DNA of 64,000 bases from Termitomyces sp. T153 (GCA_018296165.2 JACKQL020000029.1:1-64000); one strand, 5' to 3'. Shown: positions 10,043 through 21,847, counted from the first letter of the stretch. Notes: generated from the sequence alone by a model not told the origin. Made by a program: numbers and translations.

Positions 10043-10690
10043 CTATATAAATCTTGAATAGAAGTTGACAAACTCTAAAAAGGCTTGTACTTCCTTCTTG
10101 TTCCTTGGCTCAGGCCACTCCACTACACCCACAACTTTAACAGGGTCCATCTCTGCCATTCCATGTGAGATGATCAAGCTTAGGTACTCAACCTTAGTCT
10201 GCTCAAACTCACACTTCTCTAGCTTCAGATAGAGCTGGTGTTGGCAGAGGCATTCTAAGACAATGTGCATGACTTAGCAATGCTCCTCCAAGGTCTTGGT
10301 GTAGATGAGGATATTGTCAAGATACATGCAAATGACACCTTTCACAATCAGATTATGGAAAATGTCATTCATTATAGTTTGGAAGGTGGCCAGGCTATTG
10401 GTGAGTCCAAAGAACATCACTAGAGGTTCAAAGAGTCTACAATTGGTTTGTAATGCTGCCTTCCACTCATCTCCTTCTTTGATGTGCACATTGGTGTAGC
10501 CCCAATGGATGTCCAACTTGGTGAAATAGCATGCACCTCAAAGGCTGTTGACAAGTTCAGAGATGAGTGATAAGGAATAGCAATTTTTCACCATCATTGC
10601 ATTCAAGACTTGATAGTCCTGAACCAGACACAGAGACCTATCTTTCTTCTTAATGAGAAAGACTGAGGAAGCCATTGGGGCATTGGGGAC
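10043..10690 (-). pseudogene. Gypsy A reverse transcriptase, palm and thumb
   Basis: Minus-strand RT core. PMASSVFLIKKKD near 10670 and VQDYQVLN come first, then WKAALQT, FEPLVMFFGLTNS, and CMYLDNILIYT near 10320 with YLDN instead of the catalytic YLDD. The thumb follows in another frame (LEKCEFEQTKVEYL, FLEFVNFYSRF). Several frameshifts and stops. The upstream part of the RT lies beyond the mitochondrial insert, at 12575-13196. Confidence 0.85.
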
Positions 10691-11181
10691 TTAAAGGTGT
10701 ATCAATATAAAGAAAAATCTAAATTAAATAATATAAATATTAATTTATTATGTCTCTTAAAAAAATATTTACCATTTAATGGAAGGTACTTTAATAATAA
10801 ATACTTGAATAGACTATTTTAGAGGTGAAAATGAGATACTACATATATTTGGAAAAAATAAAGTTATTTTCTCTCCTTGCCCCATCCCCCCTGTATAAAT
10901 CCAGTGACCTCTCCATAGGAGCCACAGGTTTTTTTTTTTCTGATTCTAGGGGCAAAGGTTGAGTCCTACGTATAGGAAAAGGGATTCATAAAGGGGAAAA
11001 AATAATCAAGAAAATAGTTTACTTAAAAATATTAAAGAGATAGAATTAGGTTATAATTTTAAAGGGAATAACCAGATCAGAAATATTAAATCCATATGGA
11101 TTTATTGTTAAGAGTTAAGAGAAACTTTCTCAAAATGATGATTAAAATACCTAAAGATGTTAAATAAATTATTACTTTCTG

Positions 11182-11913
11182 TTAATTTTTAGGAGGGTTA
11201 TTCAATAAATCTCTAACTTTTTTCTTGCTCTCCTCTAATTCGTTAACCTGAGCATTTTGAACTTCCTTCAGAACATTTATGAATTCCTTACGATCTTCAT
11301 TACTTAAATTTTCAAACCCTTTAGTTTTTGAGATTACTTCATTTACAATATTAATATCCTGATTTTTATCATTGACAGCAGATACATTTTTTTGTACCGC
11401 CTCCGCCCAAGTTTCAGTAGAACTCTTAGGAGGTAATACTTTATTAATACCACTACCTATTAGTGGTATTAATAAAAAAAAAAGCGATTTGAATCTTTTA
11501 GAATTTGATCTACACCAAGCATTAAACCTAACACCTATATGCGGAGCATAATCACAAGCACCTTTAGCGCACATTACAATTTTAGCTATTCGAGTTTTAT
11601 CTAAGGGAGAGTTTCGAACTTCTAGTTCATCAGTATTTATAATTTTATATATATAACAACTCCTATGATAACTTATATAGATGTTATATAAAACAAACAC
11701 AAAAGCTACAATCATAGCTATATATACAAAATAAATATTTAACTCTAATAAACCTCTAGCTCTTCCTAACAATGTTAAGATACTAATTCCTCCTAGGACT
11801 CTTAAAATTCTAATTAAAGGTTTATCTTGTAACTCTAAAATATGGGCAGGTAAATTAGGAGTAGTTCACCCCTTATGTATACCTCTTCTAATAAAAAATG
11901 TTTTCATATTCAT
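11182..11913 (-). CDS. Mitochondrial-type membrane protein of unknown function
   Basis: With the standard code the frame is 11182-11772. Upstream it continues in the same frame to an ATG at 11911-11913 if the single TGA at 11866-11868 is read as Trp, as in fungal mitochondria. That gives 243 residues. The N-terminus (HKG-W-TTPNLPAHILEL) is followed by a hydrophobic segment (RVLGGISILTLLG), a long transmembrane segment (FVYIAMIVAFVFVLYNIYI), a middle part with Cys/His residues and a Lys/Glu-rich C-terminal half. It looks like hypothetical proteins found in basidiomycete mitochondrial genomes; that resemblance is from memory. In the nucleus it should not be expressed as this protein. The frame is otherwise intact, so the transfer is probably not very old. 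Confidence 0.7.
11440..11476. repeat. Perfect 16-bp hairpin in the mitochondrial insert
   Basis: TTTATTAATACCACTA (11440-11455) and its exact reverse complement (11461-11476) flank a 5-base loop CCTAT. It lies within the coding frame of the mitochondrial ORF (the LIPLIGSGINK region). Confidence 0.85.
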
Positions 11914-12177
11914 ATATATATTAATTAATTATTTAAAAATTTTAAAAATAGAAAAGTTTGTTAATAATATTATTTACTTATGATTTATCTAGGAAACTTT
12001 TATCTTCCTATAAAACCATACCCTTGGCATTCTTCTAGTCTAAAGTGCACTGAATAAATAACAAGGTGTAACTCTTAAACACCTCTCTGATAGTTTAGTT
12101 AATTACAGATACTCCATGTATTATTATCATTATTTATTATAACTCATCTCTCTCCACTAAAAGAAATAAATCCATAA

Positions 12178-12560
12178 CACCTAAAAAATAATAATCCAAT
12201 TAAATCTATAAACCTATCACCTCCTTCCTACTCTAAGCTAAAAAAAACTTTAGATATAATTGAAAAGAAAAAAAGATTAAGTAAGAAATTTCCATCCCAT
12301 TTTATATATAAATATTTAAATAGTTTAGAATTCATTTTTGTAGCTTTTACTTATGGTATTACATACACAAATAGATTGAGTTATACCTATAAAAAAATAG
12401 GGGATCAAATAATCTTTTTGGAATAGGAAATTTCAGAAACAGAAAAATCTAATAGAATCTAAATCCTATGTAGAATTTAAAGAACTAATAAATTATTCTA
12501 TTGAATTAACTATTACCATTGGAGATTTCTTTATTAGTATACTTTCTCCAATGGTAATTT
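12178..12560 (+). pseudogene. Open stretch in the mitochondrial insert, unknown product
   Basis: Plus-strand codons 12178-12423 are open (includes FPSHFIYKYLNSLEF and TYGITYTNRL), ending at TAG. A +1 shift opens a second stretch (SYVEFKELINYSIEL) that runs up to the right junction. Codon use is AT-rich, as in the neighbouring mitochondrial ORF. I do not recognise the product. It may be part of a mitochondrial gene with one frameshift, or non-coding AT-rich DNA. Confidence 0.3.
12512..12558. repeat. Perfect 14-bp hairpin at the right end of the mitochondrial insert
   Basis: ATTACCATTGGAGA (12512-12525) and its reverse complement (12545-12558) flank a 19-base loop. It ends about 15 bp before the junction with gypsy sequence. 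Confidence 0.85.
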
Positions 12561-12574
12561 CCTCATGATTTTTT

Positions 12575-13196
12575 GTATCTGTTCAGAGCTAAGATTCTCC
12601 TATAAAAACTTATCCAGCTTGTCCTGCTCATGGGGCACAAGCAGATAGACCATGCAGCTGGAGGGTTCTGCATCAGGTATCAGCTCAATTGCATAATCCC
12701 ATTGCTTTCACTCTGGAAGTGAATCAAATGATGCCTTGGAGAATACATCCTCAAAATTGTAAAGGTGACCCAGAACCTTGCTATGAAAGAGCTTGGGCTT
12801 GGAATTTGCTGTATATGCTTTGGTCAGACATTGAGAAGTGGTATGACTGGCCCAGATCTCTGCTACTGTAGGAGGAGGGCAGAGAGTCATAGCATAGATC
12901 CTATCACTCACCTCAATGGTTTTGTCTGGAGACTCAGGGTCTAGAGTGCTGACAGGTTTTCCTTTGCATTCATCTTCCTTCTGAGGTTCACACCAAACAC
13001 CTGAGACATCCTCATAGAGGGCCTCTCTATGAAGGAATGCTAGAGGGGAGGGATCCAGGAGGTCAAGATCAGCATATGGAAGATGTCCAGCATGACAAGC
13101 ATGCATGGCAGCATGCTCACAAATCTTTGCTCTGTGCTCCTTGCAGGTCTCTCTGGCACAAGTCATGCAACAACAAGGACAGAAACTCATCTTCAC
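12575..13196 (-). pseudogene. Gypsy A RT leader region
   Basis: Minus-strand frame 13196-12708 runs from the end of the protease into the RT. It has a Cys-rich start (CPCCCMTCARETCKEH) and ends in NFEDVFSKASFDSLPE, the conserved segment just before the RT. The next residues (WDYAIELIPDAEP, then EQDKLDKFL) continue with stops up to the mitochondrial insert at about 12573. Confidence 0.8.
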
Positions 13197-13199
13197 CTC

Positions 13200-13600
13200 A
13201 CTCTTAGTCTAGTCAATCTTGGGATTATGTTCATGTAACCAGGTGAGCCCCAAGATCATGTCTTGGTTTCCCAAACTAGTGGTGGAAAAGGTGGCTTGCT
13301 CAGAGTGGTCCTGATAACAAAGAACTAGGTCTGCCACCATCAAATAGAGCCTGCTTTATTGGATGTACCATCAACATTGTATACAGAAATAGGATGAGAG
13401 AGGGGGTGGGTGGTGAGACAATATTGTTATACATAGTCTATGTTAAGAAAGAGGCTTGTTACCCTACTAACAAGCAGAACAACAACACTTTGGGGCTTAT
13501 CATTTCAGGCATAGTATCAAAGGAAACAACAGATATATTCAATTCTACAGACAGGGGAGCAAAATAATTAGCACTAGGCATTGGGGACATGTAGGTCATC
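13200..13600 (-). pseudogene. Gypsy A aspartic protease
   Basis: Broken minus-strand coding sequence. Recognisable pieces include VLLVSRVTSLFLNIDYV, where an active-site D-S-G-A-T would be expected but is mutated, then LTTHPLSHPISVYNVDG and a WGSPGYMNIIP segment corresponding to the G-LTWL-x-x-HNP flap/end of the domain. Retroviral-type proteases cut the polyprotein. This one lacks its catalytic Asp and is interrupted by stops. Confidence 0.65.
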
Positions 13601-13779
13601 CATTGCCTACTTAAAAATCCTTCTCCAACTCTACAGGTGCTACCTCTGATACATTGGCCACTTCAGTAGAAGGGGCAGCTATAAGCACATTGGAAAAGGG
13701 GGCTCCTGCTACATCTCAGGCTGCCAGGAGTTTAACAAGTAGTTCTCTTTGCTCCAATGCAGAGAAGTAGCACACTTCC

Positions 13780-14960
13780 AGCCCTTGAAGACAGTAACAG
13801 GCAAAGTGGCCAGCCCTTTCACAGTGTTTACACAACAAAGAGGTAGAGGATAGCTGTTAAGATGTATTCATGTCCATCTGAACTCTGGGGGCAGGAAACA
13901 TGCAGGGGCCATGAGAGTTGTTCCTGCTCATGGAGCTGGGTGGGCATGCAAGAGAACCAAGTGCACAGAAGGGGGAACTTGGGGGGTAAACCCACCACAA
14001 CCAAAGGAAGCATGCAAGGTGGTGGCAGAGAGCTGCATTCAGTGCAGCTTGTGCTGCAGCTCCATCAAGTGCCACTGCTTATATGCCATCTTAGACCAGG
14101 TCTTGACACACTTGTTGTCCTGGCACCTCTCCATTATACTGTTGATACAATTCATGAAAAAGGGGTAGAGTCTGTCATGGAAGGTTAAGCAAAGCTGCAG
14201 ACCACTGGGGTATCCAGTTTGCTCTACTAATGCCTGGAAGGAGTCAGACCACTGGGGTATCCAGTTTGCTCTACTAATGCCTGGAAGGAGTCAATGTACT
14301 TGTCTAATGACTGCTTTCCTTGACCATACTGAGTTTGGTCTCAAAGAAAAAGAGTAGCAGTCTTGGCAGAATCAAGGAGGAATAACTCAGCTCTAAACTC
14401 CTTTTCAAACTCCATCCAGCCAGGAAAACTCTCTACTCCTCTGGGATATCAAAAAATGTGCAGTGCATAGGTTAAGGCTTGATCCATATTCATGTAGGAG
14501 AGGACCCAGGCAATTTTCAGAGCATCAGAGAAAAAGGTTTCACCACTCAACTGGATGTAGGTAATATAGGATTGGAGGAAATGTTCCCCAACCTTATGGT
14601 CACCATCAAATATATCAGGGGGCATGGTGCAAGGAAGTTTGGAGTGAGAGGCTAGTAACTCCAAGATGGGTGCAAAAAAGAACCTTCCTACAGCTGCTAG
14701 AGGTTCAAGGGGAGGAGTAGGAGCAAGAAGGAGGTGTTTCAAGAGGGTATGGAGGGAGAGGGACATTGCTTCAGTAGTTTGATATAGTCCCATGAGTTTG
14801 GCAGTGTGGGAGGTAAGGGAAGCTTGGGTAAGTTGAACCTGTGTCTCTAGAGACAATGAACAACTCTAGGCATTGTCCTGGGGGCTTAAAGCATCAGGAG
14901 GAGGTGTTGGAGGGGTTGGTTGGGTCATAAGAGGAGCACAGAGAGTAGGAAGACATTGAT
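13780..14960 (-). pseudogene. Gypsy A gag with zinc knuckle
   Basis: Frame 14856-14449 holds the gag core: an N-terminal helical segment, PCTMPPDIFDGDHKVGEHFLQSY and a DALKIAWVLSYM segment typical of Retrotrans_gag domains. The middle part (14400-14190) is broken by stops and by a 47-bp tandem duplication. Near 13790-13836 is a CCHC zinc knuckle (CKHCERAGHFACYC) that binds the element RNA. The reading frame begins about 85 bp beyond the LTR at 15045. Confidence 0.8.
14198..14291. repeat. Perfect 47-bp tandem duplication in gypsy A gag
   Basis: 14198-14244 is repeated exactly at 14245-14291 (starts CAGACCACTGGGGTATCC). Because 47 is not a multiple of three it shifts the gag frame. It is identical in both copies and therefore young. 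Confidence 0.95.
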
Positions 14961-15044
14961 GGGGAGAGACCATTTGAAGAACTAAACAAAAACTCAGGCA
15001 ATCAAAAAGGGGGCTTACAGACTGAATCTAAAGACTTGTTCTGC

Positions 15045-15844
15045 TGTAAGGTGACCTCTGGAGGCTGTGGCTCAATCACACAACTGGCAGAGGAAGATCC
15101 AAAGTCTATTCAGCATCTACAAGAAATTCTAGAGTTCTGGCTACTCATCTAGCAGAGGGAGATCCAAAGAGAACAAGTCTAAGGATTACCAATGCCAATG
15201 TTTAAAAAATTACTCTAGAGCTTCTAGAAAAAACACTCAACAACAACCAAATCTGGAATCCAATCCAAAAGCAGAAATCCATTGTAAATGGCCTCAATCT
15301 CCAGACTCCCAACATGTAACCATGCAAAAATATAACCAAAAAATAGCCCTTGGTTTAAAGTGCTTGTGAACTGAAGATGGGAGGTCAACAATGAACAGCA
15401 GGCTCAGAATAAGGGAAACAATCAGACTGTCTGATAAGAGATAGTGTAAGGGCAACCTTTGGAGGCTGTGGCTCAGTCACATAACTGGCAGAGGGAGATA
15501 CAAAGTCTATTCAGCATCTACAAGAAGTTCTAGAGTTCTAGCTACTCAAGTGGCAGAAGGAGATCCAAAGAGAACAAGTCTAAGGATCCCTAATGCCAGT
15601 GTTTGGAAAAATTACTCCAGAGCTTCCAGATAAAACATCTAACAACAACCAAAGCTGGAGTCTGATCAAAAAGTGGCAATTTGTTGTAGATGGCCTTGAT
15701 CTCCAGGCTCTTGGCACATGATTGCATACAAGTATGACCAAAAGATAGCCCTTGGTTGAAAGTACTTATGGCCCAATGATGGGAGGCCTGCAATGAGCAG
15801 TTGTCTTGCAAAATAGAAAACAATCTGAGGGTCTGGTATGAGGC
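15045..15844. repeat. Two 400-bp direct repeats inside the LTR
   Basis: 15045-15444 and 15445-15844 align along their length. Both start TGTAAGG and share segments such as CAACTGGCAGAGG-type and AACAAGTCTAAGGAT, with scattered substitutions. A third start (TGTGGAAGGGCAAC) lies at 15845, exactly one period on, but diverges at once. So the LTR grew by an internal tandem duplication. Confidence 0.8.
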
Positions 15845-16000
15845 TATGTGGAAGGGCAACACTTGTCTGAATTATGTACAGAGAACTGGTGCAGCCTGAG
15901 AGCAGAAACTAGAAACAGCAGACAGGGACAGCAAAGGAGAATAAGGGAAGACCATAAAGGAGGAGAACAGGACAGAGGGGGAATGGGACATCCTCTGACA
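15045..16000 (-). mobile_element. LTR shared by gypsy B (3') and gypsy A (5')
   Basis: On the minus strand it starts TGTCAGAGGATG (at 16000) and ends CCTTACA (at 15045), an LTR of 956 bp with TGT...ACA ends. Immediately before its start is a polypurine tract, AAAAGGGGGGG (about 16004-16014), the plus-strand primer site of gypsy B. Gypsy A gag begins just after its end. So one LTR lies between two head-to-tail remnants of the same family. No second LTR of either element is present in the window. Confidence 0.7.
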
Positions 16001-17690
16001 TCACCCCCCCTTTTAGCATGCAGCATCTCAAGCACTGAGTAAAAAAAATTGCAGATTGCCTGATTGGCTGCTGAGATGGGGTAGATGCCTTGGATGGTTT
16101 TTGGGGCATTGGGATGCCTGTGGTAGAAGTTCTGGACTAGGGCTAGTGCATATACATTGGCCTGTAATTCCCAGGAGATGTCCTTGATGCTATATCTCTC
16201 CTATTTCACCTTGAATTGCAACTTCCCCTGGAACATCCTGCTATCCAAGATTCTCTCCACTTCATACTCCTCCTCATCATCAACCAGTGGCTTAGGGTGA
16301 TGGCCAGGGATTGGATCCTCTAGTGCTGGGAACAGCTTGACAATATTGAAGACTGGGTGCAATTGGCATAGTCTTAAGTTGGTATGCTAACAGCCCTACC
16401 TTCTTCTCCACCATGAAGGGGCCAAGATGACAATGTGACAGCTTCTGTGATGGCCTTGTTGTCTAAATGTCTGAGCTATCCAAGTACACACAGTCTCCTT
16501 GCTTGTAACAGAGACTGGTGTCTGATGGTGATCATAGTACTATGCCATGTCATTCTTGGTCTTCATCAATGTGGCTTTTGCCTTCTCCAGCACCCTCTTC
16601 ATCCTGTCCACAAACTTGTTGATGGAGTCATTCTCAGAGAGGTGCACCCAAGGTTCAAATCACATGTGGAAGTGCCTGCTAGTGTCCAGGAAGAATGGAG
16701 TCATCTGTATGGAAGAGTGAACATGGTTATTGTACTGGAACTCAGCATTTGGCAGAAGCTCATCCCAGTCATCCTACTTCTCATTACAAAACAAGTGGAG
16801 ATACTGTTCTAGTTCCTGATTAACATGTTCTGTCTGCCCATCTGACTGAGGGTGATAGGCCATGGTGGTATGGAGCTTCACTCCTAGCAGGCAGTACAGT
16901 TCCAGAGTGTATTCCACTACAAATGGGGCCTTGGTCAGAGACATATCCATTGGACAGACCACTTCCAGACATTCTTCTGATACAGGCTAGCTGCTTCTCA
17001 GGCAGAGCACATTGTGTGGGTTAGAATGAAGTGGGCCTGTTTACCATAGAGGTCCACCACTACCATCACAGCATCATACCCATGAGAATCTGGAAGTTCT
17101 ACAATGAAATTCACCAATGCAACACTCCAACAAGCAGCTGGAATAGGGAAAGAGTGGAGCTGCCCCATGGATGCCTGGTTGCAAGGCTTAGTGCAGAGGC
17201 AGAAATTACAGGTGCTAGTGTATGTGCCTATATATCAGGAGATCTGGGGCCACCAGTAATTCTGGGATACCAGCTCTAGCATCTTCCACCTTCCAGAATG
17301 TCTAGCTACCTGAGAGTCATGGTGTTGGTCTACAATCTGTCAATGAAGTTCTGGAATGTTAGGCACATAGATGTGTCCTTGAAAGGTTGGAAGCCTATCC
17401 TGAAGACCCCACTCATCTGCATGCATAGATTTAACTCTGCTTGCTTGTCAAGCTCATAGGGCCTGTGCCACTTGGACAACTGCATCCTCCTATATGCCCT
17501 CTTAGTTCCCTCTTTAGCTGTCTCTAAGGATGTTTGCCTCATTCCCTTGGACTACAATCCCTTCTAGAGCATGAATAGCAAAGATCTCAGGCTTGAAGAG
17601 GACAATGTTGTTATTCCCTGCCCTCATGCTATGGTCAGCCCATGTAAATAGTGCATCTGGTTTGCCCATGCTCTATCCAGGTGTCTCTGT
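16001..17690 (-). pseudogene. Gypsy B 3' half: RNase H end, integrase, chromodomain
   Basis: Reads right to left. A linker frame at 17542-17330 is followed by the integrase zinc-binding region (17330-17150), a core with HPQSDGQTEHVNQELEQY near 16830, and a C-terminal LGPFMVEKKVGLLAYQL near 16420. A chromodomain-like end (EEEY-x-VE-x-ILDSR type residues, near 16260) finishes at about 16040. Chromodomains direct integration to particular chromatin. Many stops. Same family as gypsy A (the integrase start matches 8998-9237). Truncated at about 17690, where the plus-strand element H begins. Confidence 0.8.
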
Positions 17691-20600
17691 CCCCCTTGAT
17701 TTTCCCTGGCTCTGCTTGATAAACCCCCACATTGACTAGTCCAGCCTCATTCTCTGCCTCAACTGGGATAGCCCACTCAACTATGTACCAGTTCCCTTTA
17801 ACATCTTGCTCCACTTCAAAGTCCTGGAGAACAATGCTGACATTCTCCAGACCCCCCCACAGCTCTATTCAAAGTCTGCACAATTGTTAATTATCAATGT
17901 CCAACTGGGCAACTCTCCTACAGTTCTCCCTGTCATTGTCAACAGCAGAGCCTCCAGCATATTTGTTGGCAAGCAGCTTGACCTTCCACACAACACTCTC
18001 AACAAGCTCCTCAAGCTCCAGCTTCATGATGGAAGCTCTGCCTCCATCAGAATCACCCAAGAATCACCCAATACCACAAGATTTCCCCTGTACTCAACAA
18101 CAACTTAAGATTCCAGGTCCAGCTCCTTGTCACACAGCTTCCAGAGTCAACCCAAATCATATTAGGACTTTCCTAGTTACAGGGCATCAACCCTGACATC
18201 AACTGGAAGAACCTCACCATGTGATTCCCAGGCCCCAAAGCAAGCCTAGCAGCTGCCATTTCCCTTCACCTCCAGCCCCCTTTAAACTCCAATGTCCCCA
18301 ATCTTGACTCCAGCAGCTCTGGGACTTTCCAAACCTCCACAACTTTCAAGAACAACCAAGAAAGGGAGGAAAGTGCACCCTCCTTGTCTCCCTTGAACAC
18401 ACTCCAAAGGCTTCCCCCCAACATCTCCTGGAATTGATATAAAGGCCCAAGGTACTCCAACTGACAACTCTAGTCAACTTTGGAGCCTGCCACCACAACT
18501 CCAACACTCAGCCTCATCAATTCAGAAGCCCTTGACATCAAAGTTATTGGTACCATCCTCTTTGCACACATTTTACAAGATGAGACCCCCACTTATCAGC
18601 TCCAAATCACTCCAGCCTTAACAAAAGAATACCTATGCACAGGGACTACCCTGCCAGAACCAAAAACAGAGGAACAAATCTTATATGAAGCTTTAGAGTA
18701 TTATGAATTTGCTGATGTATTTTCCAAAGGAAGTGTAAAGAAACTCCCCCCACACCAATCTTACAATTGCAAAATTGATCTTGAAGAAGGCATTTCCTCT
18801 TCATTTGGCAAGATCTACAACATGTCAGAAATCAAACTCTGAGTCCTCAAAGACTACCTCAATGACATGCTTGGCAAAGGTTTCATATGCCCCTTGATCT
18901 CCACTGCTGGAGCTCCAGTCCTGTTTACCAGGAAGAAGGATGGTTCTCTCTGACCACATCAACTACCAGGGACTCAACAAAGTCACCAAAATAAACTGGT
19001 GTCCTCTTCCCCTAATTGGTAACCTTGTTGACTGCCTCTGCAATGCCAAGATCTACACTAAAATAGACCTCTGCTCTGGCTACAACAATGTCTGGATTGC
19101 TTTGGGATATGAATGGAAGACTGCCTTCCACACCTGCTACAGCCTCTTTGAATACCTAGTGATGCTCTTTAGAATGACCAACTCCCCCACCACCTTCCAG
19201 TATTTCATGAATGACATCTTCCATGACATGAACAATGTTTTTGTTATTGTGTACTTGGACAACATCTTAATCTACTCAAACTCTCTGGAGGAACACCTAT
19301 AACATGTCCACCACATCCCAGAACAACTCTGGGAGTATCACCTTTATGTCAACCCCAAAAAATGCTCCTTCCACATCATGGAGGTCAAATATCTTGGAGT
19401 TATTGTTACTCCAGATGGAGTACACATGGATCCAGCCAAGGTCAAGGCCATCCTCAACTGGCCACCACACTGAAACATCAAAGAGGTACAGTCCTTCCTG
19501 GGGTTTGCTAACTTCTATTGCAAGTTCATCAACAATTACTCTGGAATCACAAAACCCCTCAACAGACTCATCCAGAAGGACATTCCCTAGGACTGGAATA
19601 GCATCCCTAGGACTGGAATAGCAAGTGCCAAAGCATATTCACCCTTGTCAAAAAGGCCTTCACCTCTGCTCCAATCCTCTGCCACTTCAACCTTACCCTG
19701 CTCATCATACTTGAATGTGATGCCTCTGACTATGCCATTACCAGAATACTCTTCTAGATGGACCCTGGTGGAAAGGCTCTCTGCCCTGTTGCCTTCTACA
19801 CTTGCTCAATAATCCTTGCAGAGCTCAACTACAACATCTATGACAAAGAATTTCTTGCCATTGTTGAAGCCTTCCAGCAGTGGAGAGCCTACCTCAAAGG
19901 AGCCCTGCATCACATTTAAGTCTACTCTGACTACAACAACCTCTAGGACTTTACCACTACTAAGCAACTCAGCTACTGACAAGCTTGCTAGTCCAAAACC
20001 CTCTCCAAATATGACTTCACTATTCACTACTGCTCTGGTCAACTTAGCACAAAACCTGATGCTCTCACCTAGAGATCTAACATTATTCAAAGAAGTCATT
20101 TGAGGCTGAGTGGAATGCATTTGACCACCAAGTGGTAATCTCCTCTGAGCAATTTACATGCTGTGCTGATTATGAATGAAGAAGGGATCCTCCATCAAAT
20201 ACAAAATGCACTTCCAGATGCCTTCTTCACTCAGCACAACCCCCAGAACAGCTCTGCTGATGAGTCAGCAACTGACCAACTCTTCACAATGTTTCCAGAC
20301 TATTGACTCCTACTCTGGGAAGGACAAATCTATGCTCTGGGTTACAAGTCCATTTGCCTCAACATACTCCAGCAGCACCACAATTACAAACTCCAGAGAC
20401 ACACAGGAATTTGTAAGACTCTTTGACTCATAATGAAGAAGGACATCATGCAGTATGTAGAGGCCTGCAAACAATGCTTCCAGGCCAAGATACTCTATCA
20501 TGGCCCCTACAGCCTGTTGAAACCCCTTCCCATAGGTTGCTGCCCCTGGTCCTCAATTTTGATGGACCATATTGTCAAGCTCCCCAAGTATCAAGGTTTT

Positions 20601-21608
20601 GATGCCATTCTTGTTGTTGTCTACCAACTCACCAAACAAGCCCTCTTTATCCCCTGATACACCACTGACAACACTTTGGAGTTTGCTAAGCTATTCTTTG
20701 AACATGTTTTCTACAAGCATGGACTTTCAGATAACATCATCTTTGACTGTGGCCCCCTGTTCATTTCCCAGTTTTGGCAATTGCTATGCAAGGCTCTAAA
20801 AATAGAGACCAACCTCTCCACCACCTACCACCTGGAGACTGACAAACAAATAGAATGAGTAAACCAGACCTTGGAACAGTACCTCTGCCTCTATGTTAAC
20901 TATTTATAGAACAACTGGTGCACAGAACTTCTCTTCACTGAGTTTACCTACAACCACACCCTCCACTCCACCATCAGAGTTTCTCCCTTTTATGCCAACA
21001 AGGGCTACAACCTTCAGCTCATGTTGTCATTCAAAGATACCACCTCTCATATTGCTCACAAAGTTGCCAAGAACTTCCAGTCCTTCCATCAGCTCCAGGA
21101 CAAAATCAACACCACCAATCAAGCCTACTCCAAGCATGCCAATGCTTAATGTGAACCCACCCCTGACTGTACTCCTAGCACCCTTGTATGGCTTGACTGG
21201 CATAACTTCAAAATGCAAAGACCCTCTGTCAAGCTTGACCACAAGTGACTTGGCCCCTTCAAGATCCTTCAGAAGGTCTCAACTCATGCATACAAGCTTG
21301 ACCTGCTTCTGGGCCTGAAGGGCCTTCATCCAGTCTTTCATGTCTGCCTCCTTGAGAAGTACACTCTGGACTCTTTTCTTGGAGAATGCCCCAGCTGACC
21401 CCCACTCATCAAGGTCAAGGGCAAGTACCAGTATGAAATCAACCACAATCTTGATTTCTGCCTTGTCTATGGCCAACCCCACTACCTGGTCTGTTGGAAG
21501 AGCTACAGACCTGAGGACAACACTTGGAAACCTCAGAAAAACCTCTCCAGAGCTCCTGCCAAGCTCTGGGACTTTCATCAGCAGCACTCCACCAAGCCCC
21601 AGATACAG
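17690..21608 (+). pseudogene. Gypsy H pol remnant (relative of element C)
   Basis: Aligns with 46100-50072 of element C. It begins at the end of the first protease domain. The second protease domain at 17806-18108 has NSRA in place of the catalytic DSGA. Then come the RT leader (18480-18842, EFADVFSKGSVKKLPP), RT (18940-19302, IYTKIDLCSGYNN, VYLDNILIYS with Asp to Asn), thumb and RNase H (19320-20100), integrase (20433-20858) and chromodomain (21170-21600, frame-broken). Many stops, mostly TGA/TAG at Arg, Gln or Trp codons, and almost no CpG dinucleotides. Gag and 5' LTR are missing. A 20-bp tandem duplication (19585-19624) adds a frameshift. Confidence 0.85.
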
Positions 21609-21847
21609 ATGGCAGTAGTGAGTGTAACCCCTGCTTCTGGATTTACTAGGGATTCAACTCCCACCAAAAACTCTCTGTGTGTTTTATTCTCTTCCCTCTC
21701 ACATAGTCTGAAATTTAATTGCTTTCACACCAACAGAACAAAGCCCAGAAAAGAACCTATTGCACAAGTCTACAAGTACATGATAATATGTGATGGAAAT
21801 GCACAAAAGGTCCAAGCCAGGCAAGAGGAATGAATGTCCAGATCACC

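Larger units (their letters stand above)
10692..12572. mobile_element. Mitochondrial DNA insert (NUMT) inside a gypsy RT gene
   Basis: About 1.9 kb of very AT-rich DNA unlike both flanks. It contains a minus-strand frame that needs TGA to be read as Trp (11182-11913) and long perfect hairpins with AT-rich arms, typical of fungal mitochondrial genomes. The gypsy RT coding sequence stops at about 12573 (after SEQIQK) and resumes at about 10690 (at PMASS), so the insert went into an already integrated gypsy element. A short repeat (CCCCAATG twice) marks the left edge. No mitochondrial rRNA or tRNA was recognised. Confidence 0.8.

Noticed and set aside
10692..12572. tRNA or rRNA genes in the mitochondrial insert
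   Set aside because: I looked for cloverleaf-like arms and rRNA core sequences and found none. The clear hairpins have AT-rich arms without tRNA features.
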